From the NCBI RefSeq assembly GCF_000004195.4, contig NC_030684.2, forward strand, positions 112,259,429 through 112,323,428: a stretch of 64,000 nt of DNA. Direction: 5' to 3'. Shown here piece by piece: positions 33,298 through 44,237 of this stretch. The notes beneath the pieces are model-generated. The model saw only the letters and a program-made list of their open reading frames with translations. It did no database searches and was not told where the DNA came from. The position numbers and the translations under genes are program-made. Within the stretch, counting starts at the first letter, position 1. Each line of letters begins with the position of its first letter. This DNA comes from Xenopus tropicalis (lineage: Eukaryota > Chordata > Amphibia > Anura > Pipidae).

Positions 33298-34260
33298 TGT
33301 ACAAAATCCTTTCAGAATATTAAGATGAAACCTCAAATGGGTGCCCCGTGTCTGCTGGAAGGAATTACTGGTAAATAAATTATTAAAGAGATTATTATAT
33401 GATCCCATTATATATTTATACATAGTTATCATGTCACCCCTTAAGTGCCTCTTCTCCAGTGTAAACAACCACAACTTGGCCAGTCTTTCTTCATAACTGA
33501 GACTTTCCTTACCCTTTACCAGCTTAGTTGCCCTTCTCTGGACCCTCTCTAACTCTATAATGTCCTGTTTAAGCAATGGAGACCAAAACTGAACTGCATA
33601 TTATAGATGGGACCTTACCAGCACAAAGCAGAATAACCCTCCACCCTTTTAATACAGCTCAAAACCTTGTTTGCCCTTGCAGCTGCTGCCTGGCATTGCT
33701 TGCTACAGCCAAGTTTATTATCTACAAGGACTCCAAGGTCCTTCTCCATTATTGGATTTGCTAAGTGCAATCCCATACCAGTCATGAAAATATAAGAAAT
33801 GGAGGCCATTGTAAATCTGAACCTATCTCTCGTGGTACCTGAGGGTGTATTCCATCTGGCCCTGGTGCCTTGTTCACATTAATTTTGAGTAAACCTTTAT
33901 GCACCATGTCCTGTGTCAGCCAGTGACTAGACTGAGCTGAGCCAACATTGCAGCTGTTGGGTGGGACTTGGCACTTGGGCTCCTTTGCTGTATACACTAA
34001 AGAAGAGAAATGGTTTAGCACATTTTCCTTTTCTGTATCCATTAAAAGCATATTGTTACTATAACTCAATGGGGCCACACACTCAACCTGCATCTTTTTT
34101 CTTATTAATATACTTAAAAAACTATTTGGGGTTAGTTGTAGCCTATGCCACAATGTGCTCTTCATTTTCTATCTTTGCCTTCCAGATTGCTGTTTTACAA
34201 CACTTGTTATAGGTTATAGTGTTTATATTCATTAAATGCCACTTCTGTCCTCTTTGACTT
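33298..34260 (-). pseudogene. CR1-like LINE ORF2 pseudogene, reverse-transcriptase core deleted
   Basis: From high to low coordinates the minus strand encodes a linker with ENVLNHFSSLVYTAKE, then [19 protein letters not shown], the start of a CR1-type reverse transcriptase. Near 33790 it jumps to [18 protein letters not shown] and [18 protein letters not shown], then [14 protein letters not shown] and [18 protein letters not shown], the conserved C-terminus. The fingers/palm region that would contain the F/YADD catalytic motif is missing. Frameshifts and stops separate the parts. Family: CR1/L2 clade, as at 26061-26395. It is flanked upstream by the T2 element at 34294. Confidence 0.85.
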
Positions 34261-34293
34261 GTATTTTTTAAATGCTTTAATTTTTTCTCACTA

Positions 34294-34715
34294 TTAAAGG
34301 AAAAAGAAAGGTAAAGTCACTTGGGGGTGCCAAAATGTTAGGCACCCCCAAGTGACTTTAACCGCCTACCTTTTACCCCGGGCTGGTGCCGCTGTCAGGA
34401 GAAAATAGCACCAGCCCGGGGTAGCTGCCGGCGCTTCCTCCTTCCGGCTTCGCTGCGCGCGCATGCGCAGTAGAGTGAAAAGCCGAACTTAAACATTTAA
34501 GTCGGCTTTTTCGCTCTACTGTGCATGCCCGGCCACCGGCAGTTTAGGAAGTGGAAGGCGGAAGGAGGAAGTGCTGCGCTCCAGGTGCCCCGGGCTGGTG
34601 CTATTTTCTCCTAACAGGGGCACCAGCCCGGGGTACAAGGTAAGCGGTTAAAGTCACTTGGGGGTGCTTAACATTTTGGCACCCCCAAGTGACTTTGCCT
34701 TTCCTTCCCCTTTAA
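34294..34715. mobile_element. T2-type MITE with hairpin ends, second copy
   Basis: TTAA at 34294-34297 and 34712-34715 with AAAGGAAAAAGAAAGG ends. End hairpins at 34312-34360 (20 bp stem, 9 nt loop) and 34650-34696 (19 bp stem with one mismatch). The GC-rich core, in reverse orientation relative to 10241-10661, contains cgcgcatgcgcagtag and inverted ccccgggctggtgc blocks. Non-coding. Confidence 0.85.
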
Positions 34716-34790
34716 CTTCTTTACCTCAGAATTAAGCCACATATAGCTGAAGTTTTTTGCGCTTCCCGTCCTTAGTGCTCTGTACGTGAG

Positions 34791-34886
34791 CAAATTTTAC
34801 TTGCGGCTGGGTGGTATACCACCCCTAAATTTATGCTGCCCTAGGCCCGGGCCTAGGGGCCGTGGCCTTGCCAAGAACTAGCTCTG
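34791..34886. mobile_element. Very short hAT-like remnant
   Basis: The block between TACGTGAG (34783-34790) and TACGTTAG (34887-34894) begins CAAATTTTAC and ends CTAGCTCTG. The flanks agree at seven of eight positions. Text such as ccctaggcccgggcctaggg is palindromic. The size (96 bp) suggests an internal deletion derivative. Confidence 0.5.
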
Positions 34887-34894
34887 TACGTTAG

Positions 34895-35281
34895 TGCATA
34901 AACCATTGCCAAGGAGTCATTCTGTGCATAGGAGCCTAAACCATTGCCGTGTGTTTGTGTATTTATTTATTTGCACATCATATATTTCAATGCAGGGACC
35001 TTAGCAGGGGTAGACTTTTGTGTGTTCTGACAACACTAATAATTTGTATGCTGAAATCTTTAATTGCACTAAATACTTCAGTACAGTTAATTAGTCATAC
35101 CAATTGCACATATATCATGATGTCATTTATCTATTCACTGGTTAGCAGCAAGCCTCAGGGGAATGCTGAAGAAGGTTAACATTCACGTCAAGTAAAATTC
35201 AGCTTATTGGATTGCCCTACTATAGTGTGCAGTTAAGGGGTAACTCAATATATGATCACACCCATGTGTTGGCCATAATGA
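34895..35281. other. Unique-looking non-coding DNA
   Basis: Nothing recognised. Confidence 0.4.
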
Positions 35282-35289
35282 TACAGGTG

Positions 35290-35503
35290 TAGCGATGAGC
35301 AAATTTTTTCAGCAGGCATGGATTCGCAGCGGAAAAATTTGTTGCGCATAATCAAAAATTGGGCGCAGTCGCGTCAAAAAAGCACGGGCGACAAAACAGA
35401 CGCAGGTGACAAAAAAAAAGGTATTTTCCTCTGTTTTGTGAATTTTCTTGGCGTTTTGCGAATTTTATGGCGAAGCGAAACGGGACAGATTTGCTCATCA
35501 CTA
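35290..35503. mobile_element. hAT MITE with perfect 8 bp duplication
   Basis: Ends TAGCGATGAGCAAATT and ATTTGCTCATCACTA, flanked by TACAGGTG on both sides (35282-35289 and 35504-35511). At 214 bp it is a short family member, with aggcatggattcgcagcg and cgaagcgaaacgggacag near its two ends. Confidence 0.9.
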
Positions 35504-35511
35504 TACAGGTG

Positions 35512-36966
35512 TCCTAGAAAAGCTTGTGCCTGAAAGCATATACAAACATTTCTATATTGTGCAGTTACACTACAATTCTAGAAAAATCATGGCAAAATGT
35601 TTCAGTTCGAACCACTTTTTATTTATCGCACATCAGCACAGCAGAACTCAGATCTACATGATGATCTTGGGTTTACTATTCTACTGTGTGAATTCACTGT
35701 TCCAAAGAGCTGTAAATACAATGATAATTCCACTCTTCCCTAAATAATAAAAAACTGGCAATGCTTTTTCAAACTTTTTCGGTCTGTTATTTTACTCTTA
35801 ATCACAGTGTCCACTTTTGTTAGAACCTTGTTATGGCCTAGTGAATTGCAGGCAAGATATTGTCTCCTTTCTTTGTCTGTCCCTATAGCTCGTGAGTTCA
35901 GAGAATTCCTTCTATCGCTCCTGTGGGCAGACCAAGCTGTTCATCTGATCTGAGCGAATGTCACAATGAAAGCTCTCATCATTCAGATCAGATGTGGAAA
36001 ATTTCTGGGGCGACTCCACCAAGCTTCTGCTGTTAGTGTTCTTCACAATAAAATGACAACTCTAACTTTGCTGACAGCGCTGGATGTACGTATACAATGG
36101 ATACAATTATTACTCAGTGATTTTTTTTTTTTTTTATTATTTTCACGCAATTATCTCGCTGTTATTAAACCTGCACACAATTTTAGTTTCAGCTCTAAAT
36201 GTGTGACAGATGTGGAATAACAGCAGGTAAGCGTTGTACACATGTATCATAAAGTGGTTTTCTGTCTTCTAATGGTTGACAGGGTTTATTATGCAGACCA
36301 ATTATTTTTGACATTTCTAAGCTGAATGCCCAGAATGCTGCTGCACATTTCAGCGCCCCTTTTCATTGTTGAGCTACTTAAGGATTATCTAACACACCGT
36401 TTCATTTACGGTTTTCAAAACAGGAAGGAAGCATTTCGGGTTCTTGTGAAAATTTGCTAATTGTAAAAGGAAAATTATTTTTGCTCGAAAGAAAGAGACA
36501 AAAAAAACCTAAAAATGATTAAATATTCCTAAAAATTACACTTGTGTTGCAGGAGGTTACTGACTTGAAAATATCAGTATGATTAAATATGATGCTACTC
36601 ATCCATTGGCCCTCTCTGCTCCTCCAGTAGGAGGCTATATATGTCTAGTTAAAAGTAATTGGAATTGAAGGTGTTTGGGGAAAGTGGTTATCTGAGAATT
36701 ATTTATATTAGTATAGCACATTATTAGGGTTTTTTTTGTTATTATAATAGTACCAGTCAGATTAATTCCCCTTGGAATCAAGCAATGATGTGGAAAGCCA
36801 AACCATTATGGTTATAGAAAAAAAACATGGATGCATGAAGCTTTGGCTTTAAATCCCACTCTGGTGGCAAACATTTGGTCATGTTATTCTATAACTCATT
36901 AAAACATTACAGATATTTAAAACCATGGTTATAAGTTTTACATTTCTATTGCTTGAGAAACAGTAG
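35512..36966. other. Unique-looking non-coding DNA
   Basis: No gene or mobile element recognised. It includes a poly-T run at 36119-36136. A 99-codon frame at 35448 straddles the MITE border and is not credible. Confidence 0.5.
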
Positions 36967-37445
36967 TGAAAGGAAAACTATACCCCCAAGCAATGTAGGT
37001 CTCCACCTATTGCATAAACAAGCTCATATGTAAAAGCCCTGCTTCATCTAAATAAACCATTTTCATAAATATATACTTTTTTTTTTAGTAGTAAGTGCTA
37101 TTGGGTAATCCTAAATAGAAAAATGCCATTTTAAGAATTCACAGTGCACACAAACAAGCCAAGGCACACATACATGCTAGGCCCCATCAGCCAATTAATG
37201 GGCAGAGTTCTGTCTTTTGCTCCCACACTTCTTCCTGTTACAGTTAGAGCTGCATTATTTCCTGTCAGGTGATTTCTGAGGGAACACACAGCCCATCACT
37301 AAATGGCGGCTCAAGGGAAAGGATGTAAAAGGACAATATTTACTGATATATATATATTCCAGTTTGGCAAGAGTCTTAAATAGGCCACTTAACATAATGT
37401 ATATGTTGGTTAAGTATTCATTCTGGGGGTATAGTTTTCCTTTAA
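36967..37445. mobile_element. T2-type MITE
   Basis: Inverted ends AAAGGAAAACTATACCCCC and GGGGGTATAGTTTTCCTTT, with TTAA on the right (37442-37445) and TGAA on the left (36967-36970), one change from TTAA. This is the T2/Kolobok-type end motif. The interior is non-coding, with caagccaaggcacacataca and gcccatcactaaatggcggc. Confidence 0.85.
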
Positions 37446-37659
37446 TTGTCCAGCAATAAATTTCAGGCTTCCCATACTTGGGAATCACTTTGAACATTTG
37501 TTTACATTGCCCCCTTTAAATAGGGTAGATTAATAGAAACCTGCCCCCAGAATTTACATAGGGTTTGAGAAGTTGAGACTGAAATGTATTATAGTAGGGA
37601 TGCAATATAATTCATTATTAATGTACTTCAATATTTTTTTGTTCTATTTTTTTTTTTTT

Positions 37660-37850
37660 TTTAAGATTTTATTTTGGAAGAGCGCAATGTTTTTTTTTTA
37701 ATTGCTGTACTTTGTCTCACTTGGGGTGAAAACACATAGACAGCTTTTATATCTATTGATTTCTAGGAAGTTTACTACACAAGCAGTTTATCGACCTACA
37801 ACCATTTTCAGATGCAGAAGTCTGCATATTTGTGATACAAGGAAAACTTC
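37660..37850 (+). repeat. Unassigned dispersed repeat, copy 1
   Basis: tctcacttggggtg, tctattgatttctaggaagt, agatgcagaagtctgcatat and ggaaaacttcc appear in the same order and spacing as a diverged copy at 40275-40430. I do not recognise the family. Confidence 0.45.
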
Positions 37851-38231
37851 CCACAGCTGAAGTCCACTCCATAAAAGCACTTCGCGCAATAGGGAACAGG
37901 GCATGAACAATGCTGAACTACACTAAGTCTGGCAATGAGATAAAAGGGCAGGTTTCTTTATTTTGTTCTCTATATCAAACACAGGAATATATATATACAG
38001 CACCATATTTCCCCAAGTATCCCTGAGGGCTTAATTACCTTAACAAAAGCATCCAGAAGATCTAGAAAGTCTAGAATTTCCAAATATAAATCTAGGATTA
38101 AATTAGAGCAGGTGAAGTATAGAATACCAAATTTAATACAGTTAAACATGTTGCAGAGCTCCCAAATGTCTAACCTGAACCTAGCCTTAGGGGCCCCATA
38201 GGTTTCTGATGGTAGTGGTATATCAGACAAT

Positions 38232-38724
38232 TAGTGATGTAGCGAACCCGCGCAAAAATGTTCGCGAACCCGTTCGCGGACTTTCGCCAAAACTCGCGAA
38301 TATTCGCAAACTTTGCGAACCCCATAGACTTCAATGGGAAGGTGAACTTTAAAACCTAGAAAAGCCATTTCTGCCCAGAAAAATGATTTTAAAGTTGTTT
38401 AAAGGGTGCCACGACCTGGACAGTGGCATGCAGGAGGGGGATCAAGGGCAAAAACTTCTCTGAAAAATACTTGTAAAAAAAACGCCAAAAAAAAATGCCC
38501 AAAAAAAAACGCCAAAAAAAAAACGCAAGCTATTCCTATGTATAGGCGATAAAACGAAGCGAAAAAACGCGGCGGAAAAACCAAGGCGAAAAAACGTGGC
38601 GCCAAAAAAAAACGCGGCGAACCCAAAGTGGCGAACATCGGCAAAAGTCCGCGAATTTGCGCGAACGTGAACACCCGATGTTCGCGCGAATTAGTTCGCC
38701 GGCGAACAGTTCGCTACACCTCTA
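38232..38724. mobile_element. hAT MITE (TAGTGATGTAGCGAAC ends)
   Basis: Ends TAGTGATGTAGCGAACCC and GTTCGCTACACCTCTA, flanked by perfect CAGACAAT duplications (38224-38231, 38725-38732). The interior is made of ttcgcgaac/gttcgcg motifs, ccatagacttcaatgggaag, and A-rich aaaaaacgc runs. It is related to the TAGTGATGAGC group but a distinct subfamily. No coding sequence. Confidence 0.9.
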
Positions 38725-38870
38725 CAGACAATATGGAATAACACAAGTAATGTCAGATGTAATACATGATTAAAACCCTTCTTATTCTCAAGAGAGAAAG
38801 AACCAAGGCTGAGAATTTTGAATGCACAGACTTGGCACATTTGGCAACTGGAGGTCAAAATAAGGAATTT

Positions 38871-39905
38871 TTTTTTTATTTTTCCAACTTTTACATAATA
38901 ATATAAAGAAACTTAAAAAAAGGGAAAAAAGAAAAGGGAAGAGGAGGAAGCAGTGAAGGTGGAAGCGAGCCAGGGGAACAACAACAGTGAATAAACAACA
39001 GTCATGTTCTCAGTGATAACCAAGTATCCCAGACAGCATTAACATTTTTTGGGCAGCCTCTGGCAATATATGTCTATTTCCGATACGGCAGTGAGTCATC
39101 AGTAAGTTTTCTTCAAAAAGCGAATGTTTCTAGTGCATAATAAAACAGTTGAAGGAAGAAAAGTCTAGAATTCATATGAGGAAAGGCTATATTATCCAAG
39201 AGCAGGCGAGTGTATGTTTGGGAGTGCCAGGGAGTCCTCTGCCATTATTAATATAGTGATCCAGAACCTCTGAATGATGGAACAGTGCCAAAATACACAA
39301 AAAGGTCCAAAAGATCCAAAGCATCAGGGTATAAATTACATAAGCGGTATGGGGTGAGGTAGGCTCTGTTTAAGAATTTAATTTGTATATAACTATCTCC
39401 AACTGAAACGGTAAGTTCAGGGCTAGGCTTTGGCTGTCCTTCCACATGTCATCTGTCAGGTCAGGAAGTTGAAAGCAGTATTGTGTAGCGCCAGGATTGT
39501 GGCTTACATATGTCAGGTCTAAAGAGATACAGTATATCTCCAGGGTTCTTTCAACCAGTGCAACTGTTCCCCTAGGAAATTGGGATTGAAATGCATGTCA
39601 CAACTGTAAATATCTAAAAAGCATTCTGGTGGGATCAGCAAATTGTTTACAGGAATTGTGTGCTATTATGTCTTACAACAATTTTACCCCAGTCTTGGCC
39701 CATTCACTGATTCTTGGTAGAGTCTGGAGCTGAGATAGCTATTACCCCATAGTAGGGCCACACAGACCAAGGTGTCTTTGAGGACTAAAAGGAGCCCAGG
39801 AGCAAGCCACCAATGTACATAAACTAACTGGCTAGAAAGTAATGTAGAAAATTGGGCAACTTTTGTATTTCATTGTTTCTGTGATGGTTCCACATTCCCA
39901 GCAAG
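38871..39905 (-). pseudogene. L1-like LINE, 3' portion, decayed
   Basis: Minus-strand conceptual translation gives FSTLLSSQLVYVHWWLAP (39870-39780), CKQFADPTRMLFRYLQL then HAFQSQFPRGTVALV (about 39650-39560), and IQIKFLNRAYLTPYRLCN followed by LYPDALDL (39390-39300). These are hallmarks of the region downstream of the reverse transcriptase in amphibian L1-like LINEs. Stops and frameshifts break it repeatedly. A T-rich tract at 38871-38886 is the antisense of a poly-A tail. The 5' limit is uncertain and catalytic domains are absent. Confidence 0.75.
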
Positions 39906-40274
39906 ATGCATCCATTTTCTTATGTGTAGAGAACTGGGCTTACATTTCCTTTCCCATTTCATGTCTGCATTTCTGTTGCATGCTTCAGAAGTAGCTCACA
40001 TATGTTCTAGTATTTAGTGCTGTGTTACCCTAACATCTTTTGATGTGCACAAAGATCCCACAGCCATATCAGATCGATACAACACTGTTCAGAAAGAAGC
40101 TTTTGTTTTCCTTTTAAATAATTCTCATGGCTGCATTATGAGCTCTGTGCTTTTGGGCATTTTCCATCTGGGTTGGTAAAATGTACTCAAATACACAAAC
40201 AACACTTACTTTGGGGATAAGTGTGCCCTGTTTGTGTGTATATGTGTATCTATCATTTTTTATTATATAAATAT

Positions 40275-40430
40275 ATATATACTGTATTGTTGTCCTTTAT
40301 CTCACTTAGATTCATTGATTTTTATGAAGTTTACCATGCTAGCAATTTGTCTACATACAGTCAGTTACAAATGCAGACGTCTGCAGATTTGTCATTGGTG
40401 GAAAAGTCCATGAGAAAAAGCATTCTAATT
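40275..40430 (+). repeat. Unassigned dispersed repeat, copy 2
   Basis: tctcacttagattcattgat, ttatgaagtttacca, aaatgcagacgtctgcagat and ggaaaagtcc parallel copy 1 at 37660-37850, with similar spacing but substantial divergence. Both lie in the same orientation around the L1-like fragment. Confidence 0.45.
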
Positions 40431-41675
40431 TTCCATACTGGAATAGGCCTGTTCAGCACAAACTTGTATATTGATGTTGCCACACAAAAAGCAGGGACAA
40501 TATGTATAATATCTGGGACTGCATTTTCTTCTGTTACTGTACATTAGTGGGGAGGAGTGAATTTTCAAGACTGATGCAGGTGCCAAAAACTGGTACAAGT
40601 AACTAAACAAATATTCCATTCGTCCTAAATAAAGTCCCCTAAAGCTTAATGACCATAGGATACAGGATCCTCATAGTGTTTTCAGAAAAAGTCCATTATA
40701 GAATGTTGTAAAACTGGTTACAGGAACAAATGCGTGAAAACTCCAAGATATGAATGTCCATGTGGTTATCTTATCTATTCAATAGAATTAACCTTAACCA
40801 ACGTAACACAACAAAAATAACTTAGGACTGCTCTAGTTTGCAGCAGTTAGAGGGGGTCATACATACCTTAAGGATACAAAAGCATCATGTTTAACTGAAA
40901 GGTAAAGGAGAGTTAGTCACCAAGAAAGATTCTATTTTTATTCAACAAAAAATGTATAATAATTTTTAGCCAGTGTAGCTCTGCCACATTGTGTCCTTTT
41001 TTGTCTTGCATGTGGTATTGTACATGAGTCAAAACATTAACCCCCTAAAAGAAAATCATCTATTACTTGGATCAAATTACATCACACAACCCACAGTCCC
41101 CTTTAGTCCACTTGGGCCCAAGAGTGAACCCAAAGTCCATGCATTAAACAAGCCCCAATGCTACCATAGACAACAAGTTTTTAAAATTGCTCTTCTAAAT
41201 AGCATTATTTTGGTACTACTGCCGTCTTTCCAGAGATTGGCACATAATTACAAAGGTGTTTTTACTGTGAGAAAAGTGAATGAAAGCAAAAATTTTTAAA
41301 TAAATAGGCTACAATGACATACTTAGATGCAAGTATTGTTTTTAATGCATAAAGTAAAATAGCAATGCAGGTTCCCCTTTATTTTTACTGATATTCATCT
41401 TTAGCTTTGCTTCCCATGTCATATATTTCTTATAATAAGGGTCTATTGATTTATCTTATCTACATGGAGTATCTTTTAGAATAAGGAAAGGGCTTTCTTT
41501 TCCCATATAATGTTGTTCTTTCAACCTAACCTGACAGCAAAGTAATAGGACAAGTTTGTCACTTGGAAATTCAAATTCAGTATTTAAGATATATTAGAAA
41601 CATTCCATCTGTTTCATCAGTGGTGTTTATAGTTTTTGGGCTCAACCCCACCTCGAACCCCCATGTGGTCCAACA
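40431..41675. other. Unique-looking non-coding DNA
   Basis: No gene or repeat recognised. Frames of 102 codons (40991) and smaller have no motif. Confidence 0.5.
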
Positions 41676-41679
41676 TTTA

Positions 41680-42150
41680 GGGGCCCATTCATTAAACCTC
41701 AATTTTTTTTTGAGAAAAAATTGTATTTTTTCCAAGTTATAGAACTTTTGTAATGTCCACAATAATTTCATTAAAATTCCACAACATTTTCGTGCTTTTC
41801 GTTAACTTACACGAAAAAGACGTATTTTTCACAAAGACTATGACCATTTCGGGATTCATTCAAGCTTTGGTATCGTGACTATCTTTTGACCAGGTTAGAT
41901 CTGTAGAATATCATTGAGTCCTATGGAAGGTTTCCAAAATCATACATTGAAGGTTTCAAAGCCAGAAAGGTTTTTGTGCCATTTACGAACGCTCGGATCT
42001 GAAAATCTTGTGACTTTTGCAACGCAACCACAATATTTTCATACGAATTTTCATGACATTTTTGAACATGAGAAATTATTGTGGTTACTCCGAATTTTTT
42101 CCAATCAGAATTTTAACCACCAAAAAATTGTGGTTTAGTGAATGGGCCCC
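41680..42150. mobile_element. Harbinger-like MITE with a single 52 bp unit
   Basis: Inverted ends GGGGCCCATTCATTAAACC and TGGTTTAGTGAATGGGCCCC, flanked by TTA on the left and TAA on the right. Positions about 41890-41950, read in reverse complement, give one diverged 52 bp unit (ccttccataggactcaatg ... cagatctaacctggtc) between gattttggaa and aaagatagtcacgata. The same two flanking blocks border the 21-unit array at 23267-24358. This copy preserves the pre-expansion structure. Confidence 0.8.
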
Positions 42151-42535
42151 TAAGTCATGCTCCACTTCTATAAACTTAACAGAAAGTTACAGATATATGG
42201 AAACATGTTGTGTCACGTTAGCCTGTTACAGTTCCAAGAATAACCAACTAACTGGTCTTCAGTCTGGGCCTTCAGGAGTATGTAGGAGAATAAAAAGATT
42301 CTCCTCAAATCTCACCCTAAATGGTATAGAGTTTTGAGTCACTAAAGACACTGCTTTATGCCTTCCACCACCTACCCTGCCCTTATAGTGCATTTTTGTC
42401 ATAAGAAAATGAGACCCCAATATAGGTGGGCAAGCCCCAGAATGTATAAACCATACACACATGTCTCTGGGCCTGATTATTCCACAAACGAGGGTACCAA
42501 CCTGGGACCAGTTTTTTGTCCATCCACAAACTAGA

Positions 42536-43226
42536 TGTCACGGTCGGCACCCAATACCAGAACTAGTGCCAAGCACCCTGGTCTCGGCTCGTGCTTCACC
42601 AGTAGCGTGACCGCCTTTGGCTTCGGGAGGAGCCCTCAGCTACTCGGATGCCACCTGGACTTATACGAGAGGTGCAAAGCAGGAGTTCTGGCTAGCAATG
42701 GGGCACGACTGTATAAAGTCAGTTAGGCCAAAGATCACGGTACAAATAGGGTTAAACAAGGTCGTCTTCAGGCAGGCTAGGTCGGGGCGGGCAGCAATCG
42801 AGGATAGTCAGACAGGCAAGGGTCAAAACCGGGTAATCAATACAGCAGGATGAGGCGAAATCGTAGACAAAGTATAAGCCGAGGTCAGATATGGACAATC
42901 AGAATAGTCAGGAGCAAGCCGGGTCAAAACAGGAGAAATACTATCAGAATACAGGAACAAGAATGCACAAGGCTCAGGAAGGCACCAGGAAATCGAATCC
43001 TATCACGGGCAATGAATGTAAGCAAAAGTCCCTTTAAATAGTTTGAATTTCGCGCCATTGCGCGATGACGTCATGACGCCAGCGTGCGTGCGCCTTTAAA
43101 TTGCGGAAATGCGCGCGCGCGCACACTTAGGAAGGAGCCGGCACAGGAGGAGAACGGCGCGGCGGGCGTCCCCGCCGATGGCAGCGCGGTGGGCGTCCCC
43201 GCCGCGCTGGTAAGTGCTTCGTTACA
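42536..43226 (-). mobile_element. Probable Ty3/gypsy solo LTR
   Basis: The block starts TGTCACGGTCGG and ends CTTCGTTACA, i.e. 5'-TG...CA-3' with imperfect inverted tips, and is flanked by 5 bp CTAGA duplications (42531-42535, 43227-43231). On the minus strand it ends in CCGTGACA, common among vertebrate Ty3/gypsy LTRs, and has a TATA-like ctatttaaaggg near 43030-43045, upstream of pyrimidine-rich text. No gag-pol sequence adjoins, so it is a solo LTR from recombination. The GC-rich 3' third of the plus strand holds gcgcgcgcgcgc and repeated gggcgtccccgcc. DNA transposon alternatives are less likely given the 5 bp duplication. Confidence 0.7.
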
Positions 43227-44040
43227 CTAGACATATAGTTGACACTGGATTCTGTGCCCCAAATGGGACAAACAACATGTCTGATTTAAAGGTTTGTTAA
43301 TCATCAAGCAACGTGAAAGGTTTAGACACACGTTTGGCTACCATCAGGATTCACTTTGGGCAAAAGCTTCTTTGATTTATTATTATTTATTTGTGTATAT
43401 CATCATATTCTTTACTGAGAAGAAAACACAGATTTCTGAATGCCTAAACATGTGGATGTCATCGCCTCTCATGGTTCTGATTGTGAGGATAGCTAATGCT
43501 GTCCTTGGTAACCAAGGCACCACTGTTTTCAACTCCCACGTCCAACTCTGGGGATATGAACAATATTATCATCTGTTTGCTGCCCATGTCACAAGTTCAA
43601 ATCAACATGCTTAAGAAGCACTATGATTAGTGTCCCATACATCTAAGGTACCCCAGAGCTCATATAGATTGAGCCCTATGTCAGACAGATAAATACATTT
43701 AATAATATTTAATAGGCGTAACAGGATTTTTGCTTGAAGAACTGTTGTATGTAGGAACTATGTCTATAGCATAATCGCTATAAACCAAATTGCATAAAGC
43801 ACTTGTGGAAAGCTTCTGGGATGTAAATGGAGTCTCTTATTTGGCAGTAACCTGACTTTATTTTCTATATAGCTAAACCTGACTGATCAGAACACTAATA
43901 ACCAGGGGAGTGAAAATACACTATATAGCCAAAAGTACGTGTAGCTCAACGCTACACATTGGAGAAGGGTCTTTTCTGTTTTCGGAGAGGGGAATTATTT
44001 ATCTGAGCCCTCACAAAGGTATGGAAGGAGGGGTTATGGA

Positions 44041-44237
44041 TTGTGATGAGTGAATTTTTTTGCAACAAAATTCTACATTTTGTTTCACGAAACTTGTGGT
44101 GCAAAAAAAATTTGCGGTCATGTCAAAAAAATTGTGGTCACGTAAAAAGTCAAGCAGTACCTGCATTTTGCTAATTTTTCACCGTTTTTACATTTTTCTG
44201 CAGGTTTGCACATTTTCTGACAGATTCACTCTCACTA
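44041..44237. mobile_element. hAT MITE nested in the Tc1-like element
   Basis: Ends TTGTGATGAGTGAAT and ATTCACTCTCACTA, flanked by perfect GTTATGGA duplications (44033-44040, 44238-44245). It is a short, diverged member of the TAGTGATGAGC family. Confidence 0.85.

Noticed and set aside
37660..40430. Complete LTR retrotransposon bounded by the direct repeats
   Set aside because: The intervening coding remnant is L1-like, with an antisense poly-A tract, and the two repeats lack clear TG/CA borders and target duplications.
42535..43041. Protein-coding exon in the GC-rich frames at 42535-43041
   Set aside because: The sequence is the inside of a TG...CA block with 5 bp duplications, better explained as a solo LTR; the frames are short and overlapping.
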